47,415 bases of DNA, taken from an uncultured Verrucomicrobiota bacterium (GTDB taxonomy: Bacteria; Verrucomicrobiota; Verrucomicrobiia; Limisphaerales; UBA9464). The notes under the pieces are model-generated. The model was given only the letters and a program-made list of their open reading frames with translations, made no database searches and had not been told where the DNA came from. Location of the stretch: contig CAIVQB010000099.1 in the NCBI GenBank assembly GCA_903907925.1, positions 1 to 47,415 of the forward strand. The letters run 5' to 3'. Of this stretch, positions 24,295 to 33,788 are shown piece by piece (positions within the stretch are counted from its first letter, which is position 1; each line of letters starts with the position of its first letter). The position numbers were made by a program, and so were the translations under genes.

Positions 24295-24780
24295 TCAGGG
24301 CGGAGGAGCGGCCGATGTGACCGGTGAGAAGAGGGTGGCGTGGAAGGTGGCGTGAACCCGGTTGGAAAGGACGAGACGATCGGTCGCGTGGCTCCAGTGA
24401 AATCCCTCCGCGGCGACCGAGAATTGGCCGTCCGCCTGGCGCAGCAGCAGGCTTCCGGAGGAATGGATTTCCTTCGCGCCGGTGCTGACCACGCATTGCG
24501 GTGCGGTGCCCACCCACTCGGCGAGGCCGGTGTTGGTGTTGTAGGTTTCCAGCGTGAACTGTTGGACGGCGAGTTCGGTCAGGCTGAGCGGGGAATAACG
24601 GCTGCCGGAAAACCGGAACACCACGCGGCCGCCTTCTTGAAAGGGAAAGCTGAACCCGGGTGAAGCGGGGGTGGCTCCGGCAGGTGCCTGTCCGTGGCCG
24701 CGCCCTTGCAGCAGGACCGTCAGGAATCCGCCGATCAGGGCGCACCGGACGATGGAAATGGCAGCCGGGATCCGTTTCAC
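24295..24780 (-). CDS. candidate LptC-like LPS export protein
   Basis: A 161-residue protein with one N-terminal hydrophobic segment (AISIVRCALIGGFLTVLLQG) followed by a mostly beta-strand periplasmic part. FTLETYNTNTGLAEWVGTAP and VLSNRVHATFHATLF are visible in it. I do not recognise a firm sequence signature. The size, the topology and the place between kdsC and lptA are those of LptC, so the assignment is positional inference. Start chosen: GTG 24780 (VKRIPAAISIV), 32 nt after the kdsC stop; the frame is open back to 24846, which would overlap kdsC. The gap to lptA is 6 nt. Confidence 0.6.
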   Translation of the reverse strand: MKRIPAAISIVRCALIGGFLTVLLQGRGHGQAPAGATPASPGFSFPFQEGGRVVFRFSGSRYSPLSLTELAVQQFTLETYNTNTGLAEWVGTAPQCVVSTGAKEIHSSGSLLLRQADGQFSVAAEGFHWSHATDRLVLSNRVHATFHATLFSPVTSAAPPP

Positions 24781-24812
24781 GTCGTGAACAGTCTGGGTGC
24801 GGGTGACTGCGG

Positions 24813-25343
24813 TTAGGAAGCGAATTTCGTCAACACGCCCTCCCAATGACCCTGCGCACGTAGGACGAGATCCACCACTTCGCGGACCGCCCCGTGCCCC
24901 CCATTGGCGACCGTCACGTAGTGGGCGATGGCGCGGGCTTCAGGAATGGCATCGGCGGGAACCGCGGCGAATCCAGCACGTTTCAAGGCGCCCAGATCCA
25001 CCACGTCGTCACCCATGTAGACCGCTTCGTTCCAATCCACTCCGGCCCGTTCCAGAATGGCCGCGATGGCCTGGACCTTGGGTTCCGAAGATTGGTGAAG
25101 GAAATCGACCTTGAGATCGGCGGCCCGTTCGGTGGTGGCGGGAGACGGACGGGCGGAGACCCAGCCGACCCGGATGCCGGCCGATTGCAACAGTCGCAGG
25201 CCGAGACCGTCGCGGATGTTGAAACGTTTGAACTCTGATCCACCACCCATGAACACCGAGGCATCGGTCAGGACGCCGTCCACGTCGCAGAGGAACAGGC
25301 GGATCGACCGCAACTGCGGCAGCAGGGATTCGGGGACCGTCAT
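24813..25343 (-). CDS. kdsC: 3-deoxy-D-manno-octulosonate 8-phosphate phosphatase
   Basis: A HAD-superfamily phosphatase that releases Kdo from Kdo-8-phosphate for the LPS inner core (176 aa, typical). The nucleophile motif is D20-V-D22 in FLCDVDGVLTD. GGGSEFKRFNIRDGLGLRLL, GWVSARPSPATTERA and YMGDDVVDLGALKRAGFA give the later HAD motifs and match the tetrameric KdsC group. The stop is 32 nt before the LptC-like start, and rho lies 20 nt upstream. The LPS role fits the following lptCAB genes. Confidence 0.93.
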   Translation of the reverse strand: MTVPESLLPQLRSIRLFLCDVDGVLTDASVFMGGGSEFKRFNIRDGLGLRLLQSAGIRVGWVSARPSPATTERAADLKVDFLHQSSEPKVQAIAAILERAGVDWNEAVYMGDDVVDLGALKRAGFAAVPADAIPEARAIAHYVTVANGGHGAVREVVDLVLRAQGHWEGVLTKFAS

Positions 25344-25363
25344 GGCATCGGCGGACCGGACGT

Positions 25364-26923
25364 TTAGCGGACGTTCGGTCCCATCGACAGCAGGAACATG
25401 ATGTTGTTCGGCGTCTTCTTGAGTTTGCCGAGGAGCAGATCCATTGCCTCCACCGGCGGCACCCCGGTGAGGGCGCGTCGCAACACGGTGATCCGGTTGT
25501 ATTCGTCCGGATGGTAGAGGAGCTCCTCTTTCCGCGTTCCGGAGTGCTCGATATTGATGGAGGGGAAGATGCGGCGATCGACCAGTGCGCGGTCGAGGCA
25601 GACCTCCATGTTTCCGGTGCCCTTGAATTCCTCGAAAATGACTTCATCCATCCGGCTGCCGGTGTCCACGAGCGCGGTGGCCATGATGGTGAGCGATCCG
25701 CCCTCCTCGATGTTGCGGGCCGCGCCGAAGAAGCGCTTGGGTTTGTGCAGCGCGTTGGCGTCGACGCCGCCGGAAAGAATCTTGCCGGAGTGGGGCTGGA
25801 CGGTGTTGTAGGCGCGCGCGAGGCGGGTGATGGAGTCGAGGAGGATGACCACATCCTTCTTGTGCTCGACCATGCGGCGGGCCTTTTCGATGACCATTTC
25901 CGCGACCTGGACGTGGCGCTCGGGCGGTTCGTCGAAGGTGGAGCTCACGACCTCGGCGCCGCGGCAGTTGCGCTCCATGTCGGTGACTTCTTCAGGCCGC
26001 TCGTCGATCAGCAGAATGATGAGGTAGCACTCCGGATTGTTCTTCAGCATGGCGTTGGCCAGCTTCTGCATGAGCACCGTCTTGCCGGTGCGGGGCGGCG
26101 CGACGATCAGTCCGCGCGTTCCCTTGCCGATCGGGCAGACGATGTCGACCACGCGGGTGGACAACTCACTGGCGTCAGTCTCCAGCAGGAAGCGCTTGTT
26201 GGGGAACAGCGGCGTCAGGTTGTCGAAGTGGGTCTTTTCCTTGGCCAGATCCGGATCAATCCCGGCGACCCGCTCGACCTTGAGCAGAGCGTAGAATTTT
26301 TCCTTTTCCTTGGGCGGGCGCACCTGGCCCTCGACCTCGTCGCCGGTCTGCAAATCGAAACGGCGGATCTGCGACGGCGAGACGTAGATGTCCTCGGGGC
26401 AGGGAAGATAGTTGAACGCGGGCGAGCGCAGGAATCCGAAGCCTTCGGGCATCACCTCCAGGATTCCGCGGGTGTTGATGGTGCCTCCGGCGTGGAGGTT
26501 GCGCTGGACGATCTGGAAGAGGATTTCCTGGCGCTTGAGCGTGCCGTAGTTGTCGATGCCGAATTCCTTCGCCACCTCGCTGAGAGGGTTGATCGACATC
26601 GGCTGAAGATCGTGAAGGTTGAGGTTCCGCGGATTGACCACGAATTCCGGCTTGGACGGAATGTATTCGGTCACCGGGGTGTCCTCGTTCGGATTCTCCA
26701 TTCGTTCCCGGGGCGGGAGGACGGATTTCACCACCAGAGGGGCGTCCTCCTCGCGATACGAATCGGTTGTGGGCGGAATCGTCGTCTCGACGGGTGCATC
26801 CACCTCGGATGCGATTTCAACAGGTGCGGAGTCAGGCGCCGGTTCGGGCGCTTCCGGGGCGGCCTTCTTTTTGGTCACCCGCGTCTTTTTCGGAGCGGCG
26901 GGATCTTTTGGCGGACGTGGCAT
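25364..26923 (-). CDS. rho: transcription termination factor Rho
   Basis: A hexameric RNA/DNA translocase that ends transcription at C-rich, untranslated RNA (519 aa). An N-terminal Pro/Ala/Lys-rich extension of about 100 residues precedes the family domains. The RNA-binding cold-shock fold includes [20 protein letters not shown]. The ATPase domain has the P-loop [23 protein letters not shown] with the catalytic Glu, and [13 protein letters not shown]. The secondary RNA site region [20 protein letters not shown] follows. The extension is common in high-GC bacteria and may add RNA affinity. The start ATG is at 26923. kdsC follows after 20 nt. Confidence 0.96.
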   Translation of the reverse strand: MPRPPKDPAAPKKTRVTKKKAAPEAPEPAPDSAPVEIASEVDAPVETTIPPTTDSYREEDAPLVVKSVLPPRERMENPNEDTPVTEYIPSKPEFVVNPRNLNLHDLQPMSINPLSEVAKEFGIDNYGTLKRQEILFQIVQRNLHAGGTINTRGILEVMPEGFGFLRSPAFNYLPCPEDIYVSPSQIRRFDLQTGDEVEGQVRPPKEKEKFYALLKVERVAGIDPDLAKEKTHFDNLTPLFPNKRFLLETDASELSTRVVDIVCPIGKGTRGLIVAPPRTGKTVLMQKLANAMLKNNPECYLIILLIDERPEEVTDMERNCRGAEVVSSTFDEPPERHVQVAEMVIEKARRMVEHKKDVVILLDSITRLARAYNTVQPHSGKILSGGVDANALHKPKRFFGAARNIEEGGSLTIMATALVDTGSRMDEVIFEEFKGTGNMEVCLDRALVDRRIFPSINIEHSGTRKEELLYHPDEYNRITVLRRALTGVPPVEAMDLLLGKLKKTPNNIMFLLSMGPNVR

Positions 26924-27297
26924 AGCGGCAAAGAGTGTGATGATTTCTGCACTCTGGGATTTCGACTCACCGTGCTCTCAGGCCGAAGTTGGGACGCGGG
27001 TAGCGCCCATCAGTTTCCGACCAGGGGGAGAGCGGGGGGGATGACCTCAAACGAGGACCCAAACGTGCTGCAGTTGCAAAATGACCTGCGAAATCGCTGG
27101 CGCAAGGGCTTTTTTTGACCGTGCGATCATTGCATCGGCACGGAACGACAGCCCGAACGGCCCGCGCCAAGGGCTGTCGAGTGTTGTTGCTCACCGGCAG
27201 CAGTTCCCCGCCCGGAAGGCCCGTCCACCGCGTTTTGAGCCCTGACGTCGGTCTGATGTTTCCGAAAACACCCGACTTCCGAAAATTCGGACCGCCT
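26924..27297. other. intergenic region between rho and the phosphatase-rpiB-glyA gene
   Basis: This 374-nt gap carries the upstream region of rho and the downstream region of the fused gene, both on the minus strand. It contains no convincing frame, no tRNA and no repeat of the families seen elsewhere. A TTTTTTT run at about 27110 on + follows only a weak stem. The short hairpin CCGAAAATTCGG at about 27282 lacks a T-run. The rho promoter is not evident by eye. Confidence 0.5.
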
Positions 27298-29445
27298 TTA
27301 TTGCGCGAGTGGAAACCGGCTGGTGAGGGCGTGGACCCGGGCGCGGACGGATTCAGCGACGGCGACGTCGCCCGGTTTGGCGAGCACTTCGCCGATGAAA
27401 TCGGCGATCTGGGCCATCTCGGCCTCGCGCATGCCGCGGGTGGTTACTGCCGGGGTACCGAGACGGATGCCCGATGCTTCAAAGGGCGAACGGGTTTCGA
27501 ACGGGATCGTATTCTTGTTGGTGGTAATGCCGGCTTCGTCGAGGGCGAGCTGGCATTGCTTGCCGGTCAGGCCGCGGATACCGACATCGACGAGCATGAG
27601 ATGATTCTCCGTTCCGCCTGAGACAATGCGGAAACCGTTGCGCAGGACTCCGGCCGCGAGGGCTTGGGCGTTGCGGACGATCTGCTCCTGATATTCGCGG
27701 AAGCCGGGCTGCAGCGCCTCGTGAAAACAAACGGCCTTCGCTGCGATCACGTGCATCAACGGGCCGCCCTGGATTCCGGGGAACACCTGCGAATCGATCA
27801 CCTTGGCGTATTTCTCCGGGCAAAGGATCAAGCCACCGCGCGGACCCCGCAGGGTCTTGTGGGTGGTGGTGGTGACGAAATCAGCGTACGGAACAGGGCT
27901 CGGATGGACGCCGGCGGCGACCAGTCCGGCGATGTGGGCGATGTCGGCAAGGAGCAGTGCGCCGACTTCGCGGGCGATCTCGCTCATCCGCTTGAAATCG
28001 ATCACGCGCGAATACGCCGAGGCACCGACGGTGATCATTTTCGGGCGATGTTCCCGGGCGGCGGCCGCCAATTGATCGTAGTCGATCCGTTCGTCGTCCT
28101 TGCGCACCCCGTAGTGGACGATCTCAAAAAACTTGCCGGAAAAATTCGCCTTGTTGCCGTGAGTCAAATGGCCGCCATGGGAAAGATCCATGGTCAGCAA
28201 TTTGTCGCCCGGCTTCAGCAGGGCGAAGTAGACCGCCATGTTGGCGCCGGAACCTGAATGCGGCTGCACATTGGCGTGCTCGGCACCGAAGAGTTGCTTG
28301 GCGCGATCGATCGCCAGTTGCTCGGCCACGTCGACAAACTCACACCCGCCATACCAGCGGCGGCGCGGATAGCCCTCGGCGTATTTGTTGGTGAGCAGGC
28401 TGCCCTGCGCTTCCATCACCGCCGGGCTGGTGAAATTCTCCGAGGCGATCAGTTCGATGTTGTCCTGCTGCCGCTGGCGTTCGCGGGCGATGACATCGGC
28501 AATGGCGGGATCGACGGAGGCGAGTTTCGAGGACATGTCGGATTCAATTTTCAGAAGGCGCCGCTCATGACGCCCTCCAGCAAATGCAGTATGCACGAAG
28601 GCATCCACGATGCCCGCGGCCAGTCCGGGTGAAACGAATTTTGCACCCAGACAGAGGATATTGGCGTCGTTGTGTTCCCGGCACAAGATTCCTCCCTCGA
28701 CGGTGTGAACCACGGCGGCGCGGATCCCTGGAACCTTGTTGGCGGCGATGCTGATGCCGACTCCGGTCGAGCAGCACAGGATCCCGAAATCCGCCTCGTC
28801 GGACGTTATCTGGTGGGCCACCGCGTGGGCGTAGTCCGGATAATCGGTGGATTCGGTCGAGTGCGTGCCGCAATCCAGGATGTCGACACCCAACTCCTGA
28901 AGAACCGGTTTCAACGATTCCTTCAGCGCATAGCCGGCATGATCGGCCCCGAGTGCCACCCGCGGTGTTCGCGATTCCGCGCCGGCCGGGCTGCCCTCGA
29001 TGAACCGGAGCAATCCTCCCAGACTCGCCGCGATTTGATCCCGGCAATCCATGTAGCCTTCGAGGGGGCCGCCGATCGGGTCGGCAATGTCCCGATCCAA
29101 TGGATCGGCGGCGTCATCGAAATCCCGCAGGACGAAGGTCTTTCCCGCGGCCTCCGGATACAAATAGACGAGTCCCTCCACGTGTCCCCGCGTCAGGCCG
29201 AAGACAAAGTCCGCCTCCCGGACCAGGCGTCCGGTGGCCATTTGGGAGCGGTGGCCGGAAATATCGATTCCGACGTCCTTCATCACTCGGACCGAATGGG
29301 CGCTGGGGGGCTGACCGTTGATGGCCCCGATGCCGGCGGACATTACCCGCCAGTCCGGACGGTCCTTCAATGCACGACGCACCAGCGCCTCGGCCATCGG
29401 GGACCGGCAGGTGTTGCCCGTGCAGACAAAGAGGAGGGTCTTCAT
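27298..29445 (-). CDS. fusion: YwlE-type phosphatase + ribose-5-phosphate isomerase B + serine hydroxymethyltransferase
   Basis: One uninterrupted frame of 715 codons carries three complete enzymes. Residues 1-150 are a low-molecular-weight phosphatase: CTGNTCRSP (C8, T12, R14) and general-acid region DIADPIGG. The threonine at the YwlE T11 position is the marker of protein-arginine phosphatases. Residues about 160-302 are Rpi[18 protein letters not shown] with the catalytic Cys, [12 protein letters not shown]. Residues 304-715 are SHMT (GlyA): [13 protein letters not shown] and the PLP lysine in [14 protein letters not shown]. Start chosen: ATG 29445; the frame extends 33 codons further without similarity. 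A GlyA-only start at ATG 28536 is possible but lacks a Shine-Dalgarno sequence. In Bacillus these domains are separate genes of one cluster (ywlE, ywlF, glyA). Confidence 0.9.
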   Translation of the reverse strand: MKTLLFVCTGNTCRSPMAEALVRRALKDRPDWRVMSAGIGAINGQPPSAHSVRVMKDVGIDISGHRSQMATGRLVREADFVFGLTRGHVEGLVYLYPEAAGKTFVLRDFDDAADPLDRDIADPIGGPLEGYMDCRDQIAASLGGLLRFIEGSPAGAESRTPRVALGADHAGYALKESLKPVLQELGVDILDCGTHSTESTDYPDYAHAVAHQITSDEADFGILCCSTGVGISIAANKVPGIRAAVVHTVEGGILCREHNDANILCLGAKFVSPGLAAGIVDAFVHTAFAGGRHERRLLKIESDMSSKLASVDPAIADVIARERQRQQDNIELIASENFTSPAVMEAQGSLLTNKYAEGYPRRRWYGGCEFVDVAEQLAIDRAKQLFGAEHANVQPHSGSGANMAVYFALLKPGDKLLTMDLSHGGHLTHGNKANFSGKFFEIVHYGVRKDDERIDYDQLAAAAREHRPKMITVGASAYSRVIDFKRMSEIAREVGALLLADIAHIAGLVAAGVHPSPVPYADFVTTTTHKTLRGPRGGLILCPEKYAKVIDSQVFPGIQGGPLMHVIAAKAVCFHEALQPGFREYQEQIVRNAQALAAGVLRNGFRIVSGGTENHLMLVDVGIRGLTGKQCQLALDEAGITTNKNTIPFETRSPFEASGIRLGTPAVTTRGMREAEMAQIADFIGEVLAKPGDVAVAESVRARVHALTSRFPLAQ

Positions 29446-29577
29446 TCCAGTTCGCGTGGCGGGGAAAGTGGTAGTCAACAGGGCCAGGGTCAACCGCGGA
29501 GTGTTTGGGGTGGACGGGATCCGTTTTGAAGCTGGCCGAATCAAGGTCGGCCGGCCCCGCGATCGACCGAAAGCGGG

Positions 29578-29774
29578 GATTCAGACGGGATGAACGGAAT
29601 GAACAGGATCCGATCGGTTTGGCAAAAACTTTGCGTTGGTTCTGCCGGTGCCTGTCCTCCGTTGACCCGCCTGGAATCGGGAAATGCGATACGGACCGTG
29701 CGAAGTATAACTCACTGCCGAAGATCTGATCCTATCCAACTCATTCCGTTCATTCTGTCCATTCCGTCTCAATC
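29578..29774. repeat. dispersed inverted-repeat element, copy C (197 bp)
   Basis: The left end GATTCAGACGGGATGAAC and then GGAATGAACAG is mirrored by the right end at about 29744-29774 (GTTCATTCTGTCCATTCC then GTCTCAATC). The internal sequence shares blocks with copy D, such as CGGGAAATGCGATAC versus TGGGAAAGGCGATAC. Similarity to D continues about 40 bp past the right end (TGAATCCGC and following). The element lies upstream of the fused phosphatase gene and upstream of the candidate RNA. Confidence 0.8.
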
Positions 29775-29866
29775 AATGAATCCGCATCCCTCGGTGGTCT
29801 TGCCGAATCGTGTCTGCGAGAAGCACCCCAAATCCCTCCGGACAGCGTCACGACCGAAACCCGATT

Positions 29867-29898
29867 CGGTGAATAACTCGGTGTATAACCGGTGCATA
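29867..29898. promoter_or_regulatory. three tandem CGGTGNATA repeats
   Basis: CGGTGAATA (29867), CGGTGTATA (29879) and CGGTGCATA (29890) are spaced 12 and 11 nt apart, about one helical turn, so they face the same side of the DNA. They lie just upstream of the candidate promoter of the structured RNA and could be an operator. They are too few to suggest a replication origin. Confidence 0.45.
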
Positions 29899-29906
29899 TC
29901 ATTCTC

Positions 29907-29934
29907 TTTCACTCTGCGGATTTCATGATATTAA
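29907..29934 (+). promoter_or_regulatory. candidate promoter of the structured RNA
   Basis: TTTCAC (29907-29912) and TATTAA (29929-29934) are separated by 16 nt in a locally AT-rich stretch that contrasts with the GC-rich surroundings. The -35 is weak and the -10 moderate. Transcription would begin near 29941, just before the first stems of the RNA. Confidence 0.3.
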
Positions 29935-29940
29935 GGTAAC

Positions 29941-30797
29941 AGTTCATTGAAAGAACCGAGTCGGACGACGGCGGACGAAAGAAGGCCGTGCGAGACTCAG
30001 GGATAATCCCAGGCGACTGGGGAAAGGTTGGGCGAGGCTGGTTCGCCCGACTCCTCTGAAGAGCACCGCGAGGTGCGAACTGGAGGCAGTATTCACCAGT
30101 TCCTCTGGCGGAGGTCGCGCTCCGTCAGTCACGCGATTCGGGAACTGAGCGGCGAGGAACGATGAGAAACCGTTCCGAGTCGGGTCAAGTATCCGGGCGA
30201 CGTTTCGACGTCCGGTGAATCACGGTTACCCAGAGGGTAGATGGCTGCTACCGCGTACCAGCACGAGCACGGATGTTTAGCAGGTTGTCCTAATCGATGA
30301 CCCCAAACCATGCCCAACGGCATGACAAAGCGAGCATCCGGGCCGGGGAGGCCCCGCCGGGCAAGGCGAGGAAACCTTCCGAAACGCAGGCGATGCGAAA
30401 AACCGCACCGCCGGCCAGTCAACTGAACGCAGCCTGAGAGTTAAGAGGTCAGACCCGTCACCCCGGGCCAACGCACCGCCAAAAGTGGTGGCCGTCCTGG
30501 GGAGAAGCGGTCAAGACGCGAACCAAAGTGGCAAACGTGTCTTGACCTTGTCCGCAACCCGGCGCCGCAAACGCCGGACTCAAGCGGGCACAGAGGCCTC
30601 ACTCAATAATCCGCAAGCCGCAAGGCTGCGGACGGCCCTGCTGCGAGGCCGACAACTCCGCTTGCCGTGGAGAACAGCGTCGGGAAGCCGGCAGCCCATT
30701 GGGCGCCAAATGTCGGCGTTGGGAAAGAGAGTGTGGCGAGCTCCCACCCCCACTTTGGTCCCGGTTGGTCGAAAGACTGGCCGGGACCTTTGATTTT
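29941..30797 (+). ncRNA. unassigned large structured RNA (about 850 nt)
   Basis: There is no plausible protein frame, but a dense series of short perfect stems ends in a textbook intrinsic terminator on +. Examples: GGGCGAGGCTGGTTCGCCC (about 30030), CACCGCGAGGTG, GAACTGG with CCAGTTC, GGAACG-loop-CGTTCC (30156), CCGGGCGACG with CGACGTCCGG, CATGCCCAACGGCATG, GTCAAGAC with GTCTTGAC (30509-30546), CCGCAAGCC with GGCTGCGG, and GCCCATTGGGC. I looked for and did not find the conserved cores of RNase P RNA, tmRNA, SRP RNA or group I introns, or domain V of group II introns. Boundaries are inferred from the -10-like box and the terminator; two shorter RNAs are possible. It may be a new large ncRNA family. 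Confidence 0.5.
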
Positions 30798-30798
30798 T
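30757..30798 (+). terminator. strong intrinsic terminator of the structured RNA
   Basis: GGTCCCGGTTGGTC and GACTGGCCGGGACC pair as a 14-bp stem, including three G-T pairs, around a GAAA tetraloop. TTTGATTTTTT follows on +. No + strand protein gene precedes it within several kilobases, which supports a + strand non-coding transcript. Confidence 0.85.
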
Positions 30799-30964
30799 TC
30801 ACCGGCCGACTTCCCTCGGCACCCTACTTACTTTTGCTCTTTTCCGTTTTCCTTTTGCCTCCTTTTGCCTTGAGCCCCGCCCTCGGCGTGCCGCGGTGCG
30901 TGACCAAATCCAAGTCGAAGCTGGATCGCCGCTCCACCGGGCCATCCACGCTGTCGCCAAACCA

Positions 30965-31006
30965 AAAGACCCAGCGACGCTGCGCTGGGTCTTTCGTCTT
31001 TTTTAA
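30965..31006. terminator. bidirectional intrinsic terminator downstream of clpC
   Basis: AGACCCAGCG and CGCTGGGTCT form a 10-bp stem with a short loop. The + side continues TTCGTCTTTTTT and the minus side TTTTGG. On the minus strand it lies about 35 nt after the clpC stop and should end the mcsA-mcsB-clpC message. On + it would back up the terminator at 30757-30798. Confidence 0.75.
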
Positions 31007-31039
31007 CCGACTTCGAGGACTCAGAGCGCCTGCCCGAAG

Positions 31040-33565
31040 TCAGGGTGCCAGGGCTGTTTCGTCGCGGACACCCGGCGTCCGCTGGACGAAGACCAGTTTT
31101 TCCTTTTCCGCGGTCACGTCGACCGGGGTTCCCTCGGTGAGGGTTCCCTTGAGGATTTCCTCGGCCAACGGGTCTTCGAGATAACGTTCCACCGCGCGGC
31201 GCATCGGGCGTGCGCCGTATTGCGGATCGAATCCCTTCTCGATCAGGAAATCCATCGCCTTGGTATCGAGCACCATCTGGACGTTCTTCCGGGCGATGCG
31301 TTCGGTGACCTTCTTGATTTCGAGGCCGAGGATGGTTTCCAGCTCCGGCTTGCCGAGCATGCGGAACACCACGATGTCGTCCAGGCGGTTGAGGAACTCC
31401 GGCCGGAAGAATTTCTTCGCCTCGTCGAGCGTCTTCGACCGCATCGCCTCGTAGTCTGCGCCGTCGCTCTGCTTGGCGAAGCCGATGGTGTTGTTCTTCC
31501 GCAGGATGTCCGAACCCACATTGGAAGTGAGCAGGATGATGGTGTTGCGGAAATCCACGGCGCGTCCGAGTGAATCGGTGAGTTTGCCCTCCTCAAGAAT
31601 CTGGAGGAGCATGTTCATCACGTCCGGATGGGCCTTTTCGATCTCGTCGAACAAGACCACCGAATAGGGCTGGCGCCGGACCTTCTCGGTCAACTGGCCG
31701 CCTTCTTCATAGCCGACGTAACCCGGCGGTGAACCGACCAGGCGGCTGACGGTGAACTTCTCCATGTACTCGCTCATGTCGAGTTGGATGAGGTTCTGGT
31801 TCGAACCGAACATCTGTTCCGCGAGCGTGCGGGCGAGCAGCGTCTTGCCGACGCCGGTCGGTCCGAGCAGCGCGAAGCAACCGATCGGGCGCTTGGGATC
31901 CTTGAGATCGGCCCGGGCCCGCCGCAGGGATTTGGCCAGCGCGAGGACGGCGTCTTTCTGACCAATGACCACCTTGGCCAGTTCCACTTCGACGTTGAGC
32001 AACTTCTGCGTTTCCGACTGACCCATCCGTTGAAGCGGGATGCCGGTCCATTTGGAGACGACCTGAAGGATGTCATCCTCGGTCACCCGAACCCGTCGCT
32101 CATCCTTGCTCGTCTTCCATTCGGCAAGTGTCTTGTCGAGGCGCTCCTTGGAGGCCTTCTCGCGGTCGCGCAACCGGGCGGCACCCTCGAAGTCCTGATC
32201 CTTGATCGCCTGTTCCTTCTGCTGTTTCAGCGATTCGATCTCGGTCTCGATGTCCTTGACGTCGGGCGGCCTCTGCATCGCGGCGATGCGGGCGCGCGAA
32301 CCGGCCTCGTCCATCACGTCGATGGCCTTGTCCGGCAGATAACGGGCGGTGATGTAACGGTCACTGAGCTTCACGCAGCTCTGGATGGCCTCGAGGGTGA
32401 ACTCCGCCTTGTGGTGTTCCTCGTACTTGGGCTTGAGGCCGGTGAGGATGACAATGGCGTCGTCGACGCTGGGCGGCTCGACCTTGACCGTCTGGAAGCG
32501 GCGTTCGAGCGCCGAATCCTTTTCGATGTACTTGCGGTACTCGTTGAGGGTGGTGGCACCGATGATCTGCATTTCACCGCGGCTGAGGGCCGGCTTGAAG
32601 ATGTTGGAGGCATCCATCGTTCCCTCGGCCGAACCAGCGCCGACAATGGTGTGAAGCTCGTCGATGAACAGGATGACGTTGCGGGCCTTCTTGATCTCAT
32701 CCATCACCGCCTTGATGCGCTCCTCGAACTGGCCGCGGTACTTGGTGCCGGCGACCATGAGGGCGAGGTCCAGGGTGACGACACGCTTCGCGGCGAGCAG
32801 TTCGGGAACATTTCCCCGGGCGATTTCCTGGGCGAGTCCCTCGACAATGGCCGTCTTGCCCACACCGGCTTCACCGAGCAGAACCGGATTGTTCTTGGTG
32901 CGGCGGCAGAGAATCTGAATGACGCGCTCGATTTCTGGTGCGCGTCCGATCACCGGATCCATCTCACCCTTCTTGGCGAGTTCGGTCAGATCCCGGCCAT
33001 AGGCCTTGAGCGCCGGCGTCTTGAGCTCCTTCTTGCCGGCCTCGGTTTTCTGTCCGGCCTTGACCGCTTCAGACGGTGCTTCGGCGGGAGGTTCCTCGCC
33101 TTCGTTCTGTTGAAAGCCCGGATCGAGTTCTTTGAGGATCTCCTGGCGGCATTGCTCGATGTCGATGTCGAGATTCTTGAGCACCTTGGCGGCGACGCCG
33201 TCGCCCTCGCGCAGCAGTCCGAGAAGGATGTGTTCCGTGCCGACGTAGGTGTGGTTCAGCGCCTTGGCTTCCTTGGCTGCGAGCGAGAGCACCTTCTTGA
33301 CGCGCGGGGTGTAGGGGATGTTGCCGCTGACCTTGCCCTCTCCGCCGCCGCGGACTTCTTTTTCGACTTCCTGCCGGACGTTTTCGAGGTCGAGTCCCAT
33401 CCGCTGGAGGACGTTCACCGCGACGCCCTGGCCGAGCTTGATCAGGCCGAGCAACAAATGCTCGGTGCCGACGAAATTGTGGTTGAAACGATCCGCCTCC
33501 TTCCGCGCCAGGGCAAGAACCTGCTGCGCGCGGGGCGTGAAGTTGTTCATGTTGTCGTCACTCAT
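31040..33565 (-). CDS. clpC: ATP-dependent Clp protease ATP-binding subunit ClpC
   Basis: A Hsp100 unfoldase that feeds proteins to ClpP (841 aa). The N-terminal double Clp-N repeat carries [12 protein letters not shown] and [11 protein letters not shown]. The two glutamates (E35, E111) correspond to the phosphoarginine-contacting pair described for Bacillus ClpC. D1 Walker A is GEAGVGKT (231-238). The middle domain contains a UVR motif ([15 protein letters not shown]), as in true ClpC. D2 Walker A is GPTGVGKT, and the IGF loop for ClpP docking lies in NNTIGFAKQ. Start chosen: ATG 33565 (MSDDNMNNF); ATG 33550 ([10 protein letters not shown]) and TTG 33574 are alternatives. It is the last gene of mcsA-mcsB-clpC, with 223 nt between it and mcsB. 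Confidence 0.95.
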   Translation of the reverse strand: MSDDNMNNFTPRAQQVLALARKEADRFNHNFVGTEHLLLGLIKLGQGVAVNVLQRMGLDLENVRQEVEKEVRGGGEGKVSGNIPYTPRVKKVLSLAAKEAKALNHTYVGTEHILLGLLREGDGVAAKVLKNLDIDIEQCRQEILKELDPGFQQNEGEEPPAEAPSEAVKAGQKTEAGKKELKTPALKAYGRDLTELAKKGEMDPVIGRAPEIERVIQILCRRTKNNPVLLGEAGVGKTAIVEGLAQEIARGNVPELLAAKRVVTLDLALMVAGTKYRGQFEERIKAVMDEIKKARNVILFIDELHTIVGAGSAEGTMDASNIFKPALSRGEMQIIGATTLNEYRKYIEKDSALERRFQTVKVEPPSVDDAIVILTGLKPKYEEHHKAEFTLEAIQSCVKLSDRYITARYLPDKAIDVMDEAGSRARIAAMQRPPDVKDIETEIESLKQQKEQAIKDQDFEGAARLRDREKASKERLDKTLAEWKTSKDERRVRVTEDDILQVVSKWTGIPLQRMGQSETQKLLNVEVELAKVVIGQKDAVLALAKSLRRARADLKDPKRPIGCFALLGPTGVGKTLLARTLAEQMFGSNQNLIQLDMSEYMEKFTVSRLVGSPPGYVGYEEGGQLTEKVRRQPYSVVLFDEIEKAHPDVMNMLLQILEEGKLTDSLGRAVDFRNTIILLTSNVGSDILRKNNTIGFAKQSDGADYEAMRSKTLDEAKKFFRPEFLNRLDDIVVFRMLGKPELETILGLEIKKVTERIARKNVQMVLDTKAMDFLIEKGFDPQYGARPMRRAVERYLEDPLAEEILKGTLTEGTPVDVTAEKEKLVFVQRTPGVRDETALAP

Positions 33566-33630
33566 GGCGTCCAAGGATGGAGTGTGGCCTGGGTCGATTC
33601 CCGCAGGGTTGAAGCGGGGCTTTCGGAGGC

Positions 33631-33659
33631 AATGTGGGCGTCGCGGGTTTGATCGTCAA
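33631..33659 (-). promoter_or_regulatory. candidate clpC promoter
   Basis: On the minus strand TTGACG (33654-33659; 5 of 6) is followed after exactly 17 nt by CACATT (33631-33636; 3 of 6). It lies about 65 nt upstream of the clpC ATG, in the long mcsB-clpC gap. clpC may therefore be transcribed both from here and by read-through. No CtsR or CIRCE-type operator is visible. Confidence 0.35.
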
Positions 33660-33788
33660 AAGTTCTTGCGGAACCCGTCGGCGAACAGCGGGCTTTTTGG
33701 AAAAGGGATTGAATCTGGAAAGCACGAAAGCAGGACAGGGTAGCCGGGCGGGGTTCGGTTCCGGTGCGGCTCATGGAATGGTTCCGGT

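Noticed and set aside
26967-27194. A 75-codon minus-strand frame upstream of rho
   Set aside because: It has no domain and mixed composition, and it crosses the region where the rho promoter should be.
28536-28538. A separate glyA start at ATG 28536
   Set aside because: Kept only as an alternative: there is no stop between RpiB and GlyA, no Shine-Dalgarno sequence and no spacer, so a fusion is the simpler reading.
30485-30793. A 102-codon + strand frame inside the structured RNA
   Set aside because: The product is low-complexity and Arg-rich, with no domain, and it ends within the terminator stem.
29941-30797. RNase P RNA, tmRNA, SRP RNA or a group I/II intron
   Set aside because: I could not find GAGGAAAGTCC with GGCTTA-type elements, a tRNA-like CCA end, the GGAAGGAAGC SRP core, or a domain V hairpin; only chance short matches such as GAGGAAACC, GTGCG and AGAGGTCAGACCC.
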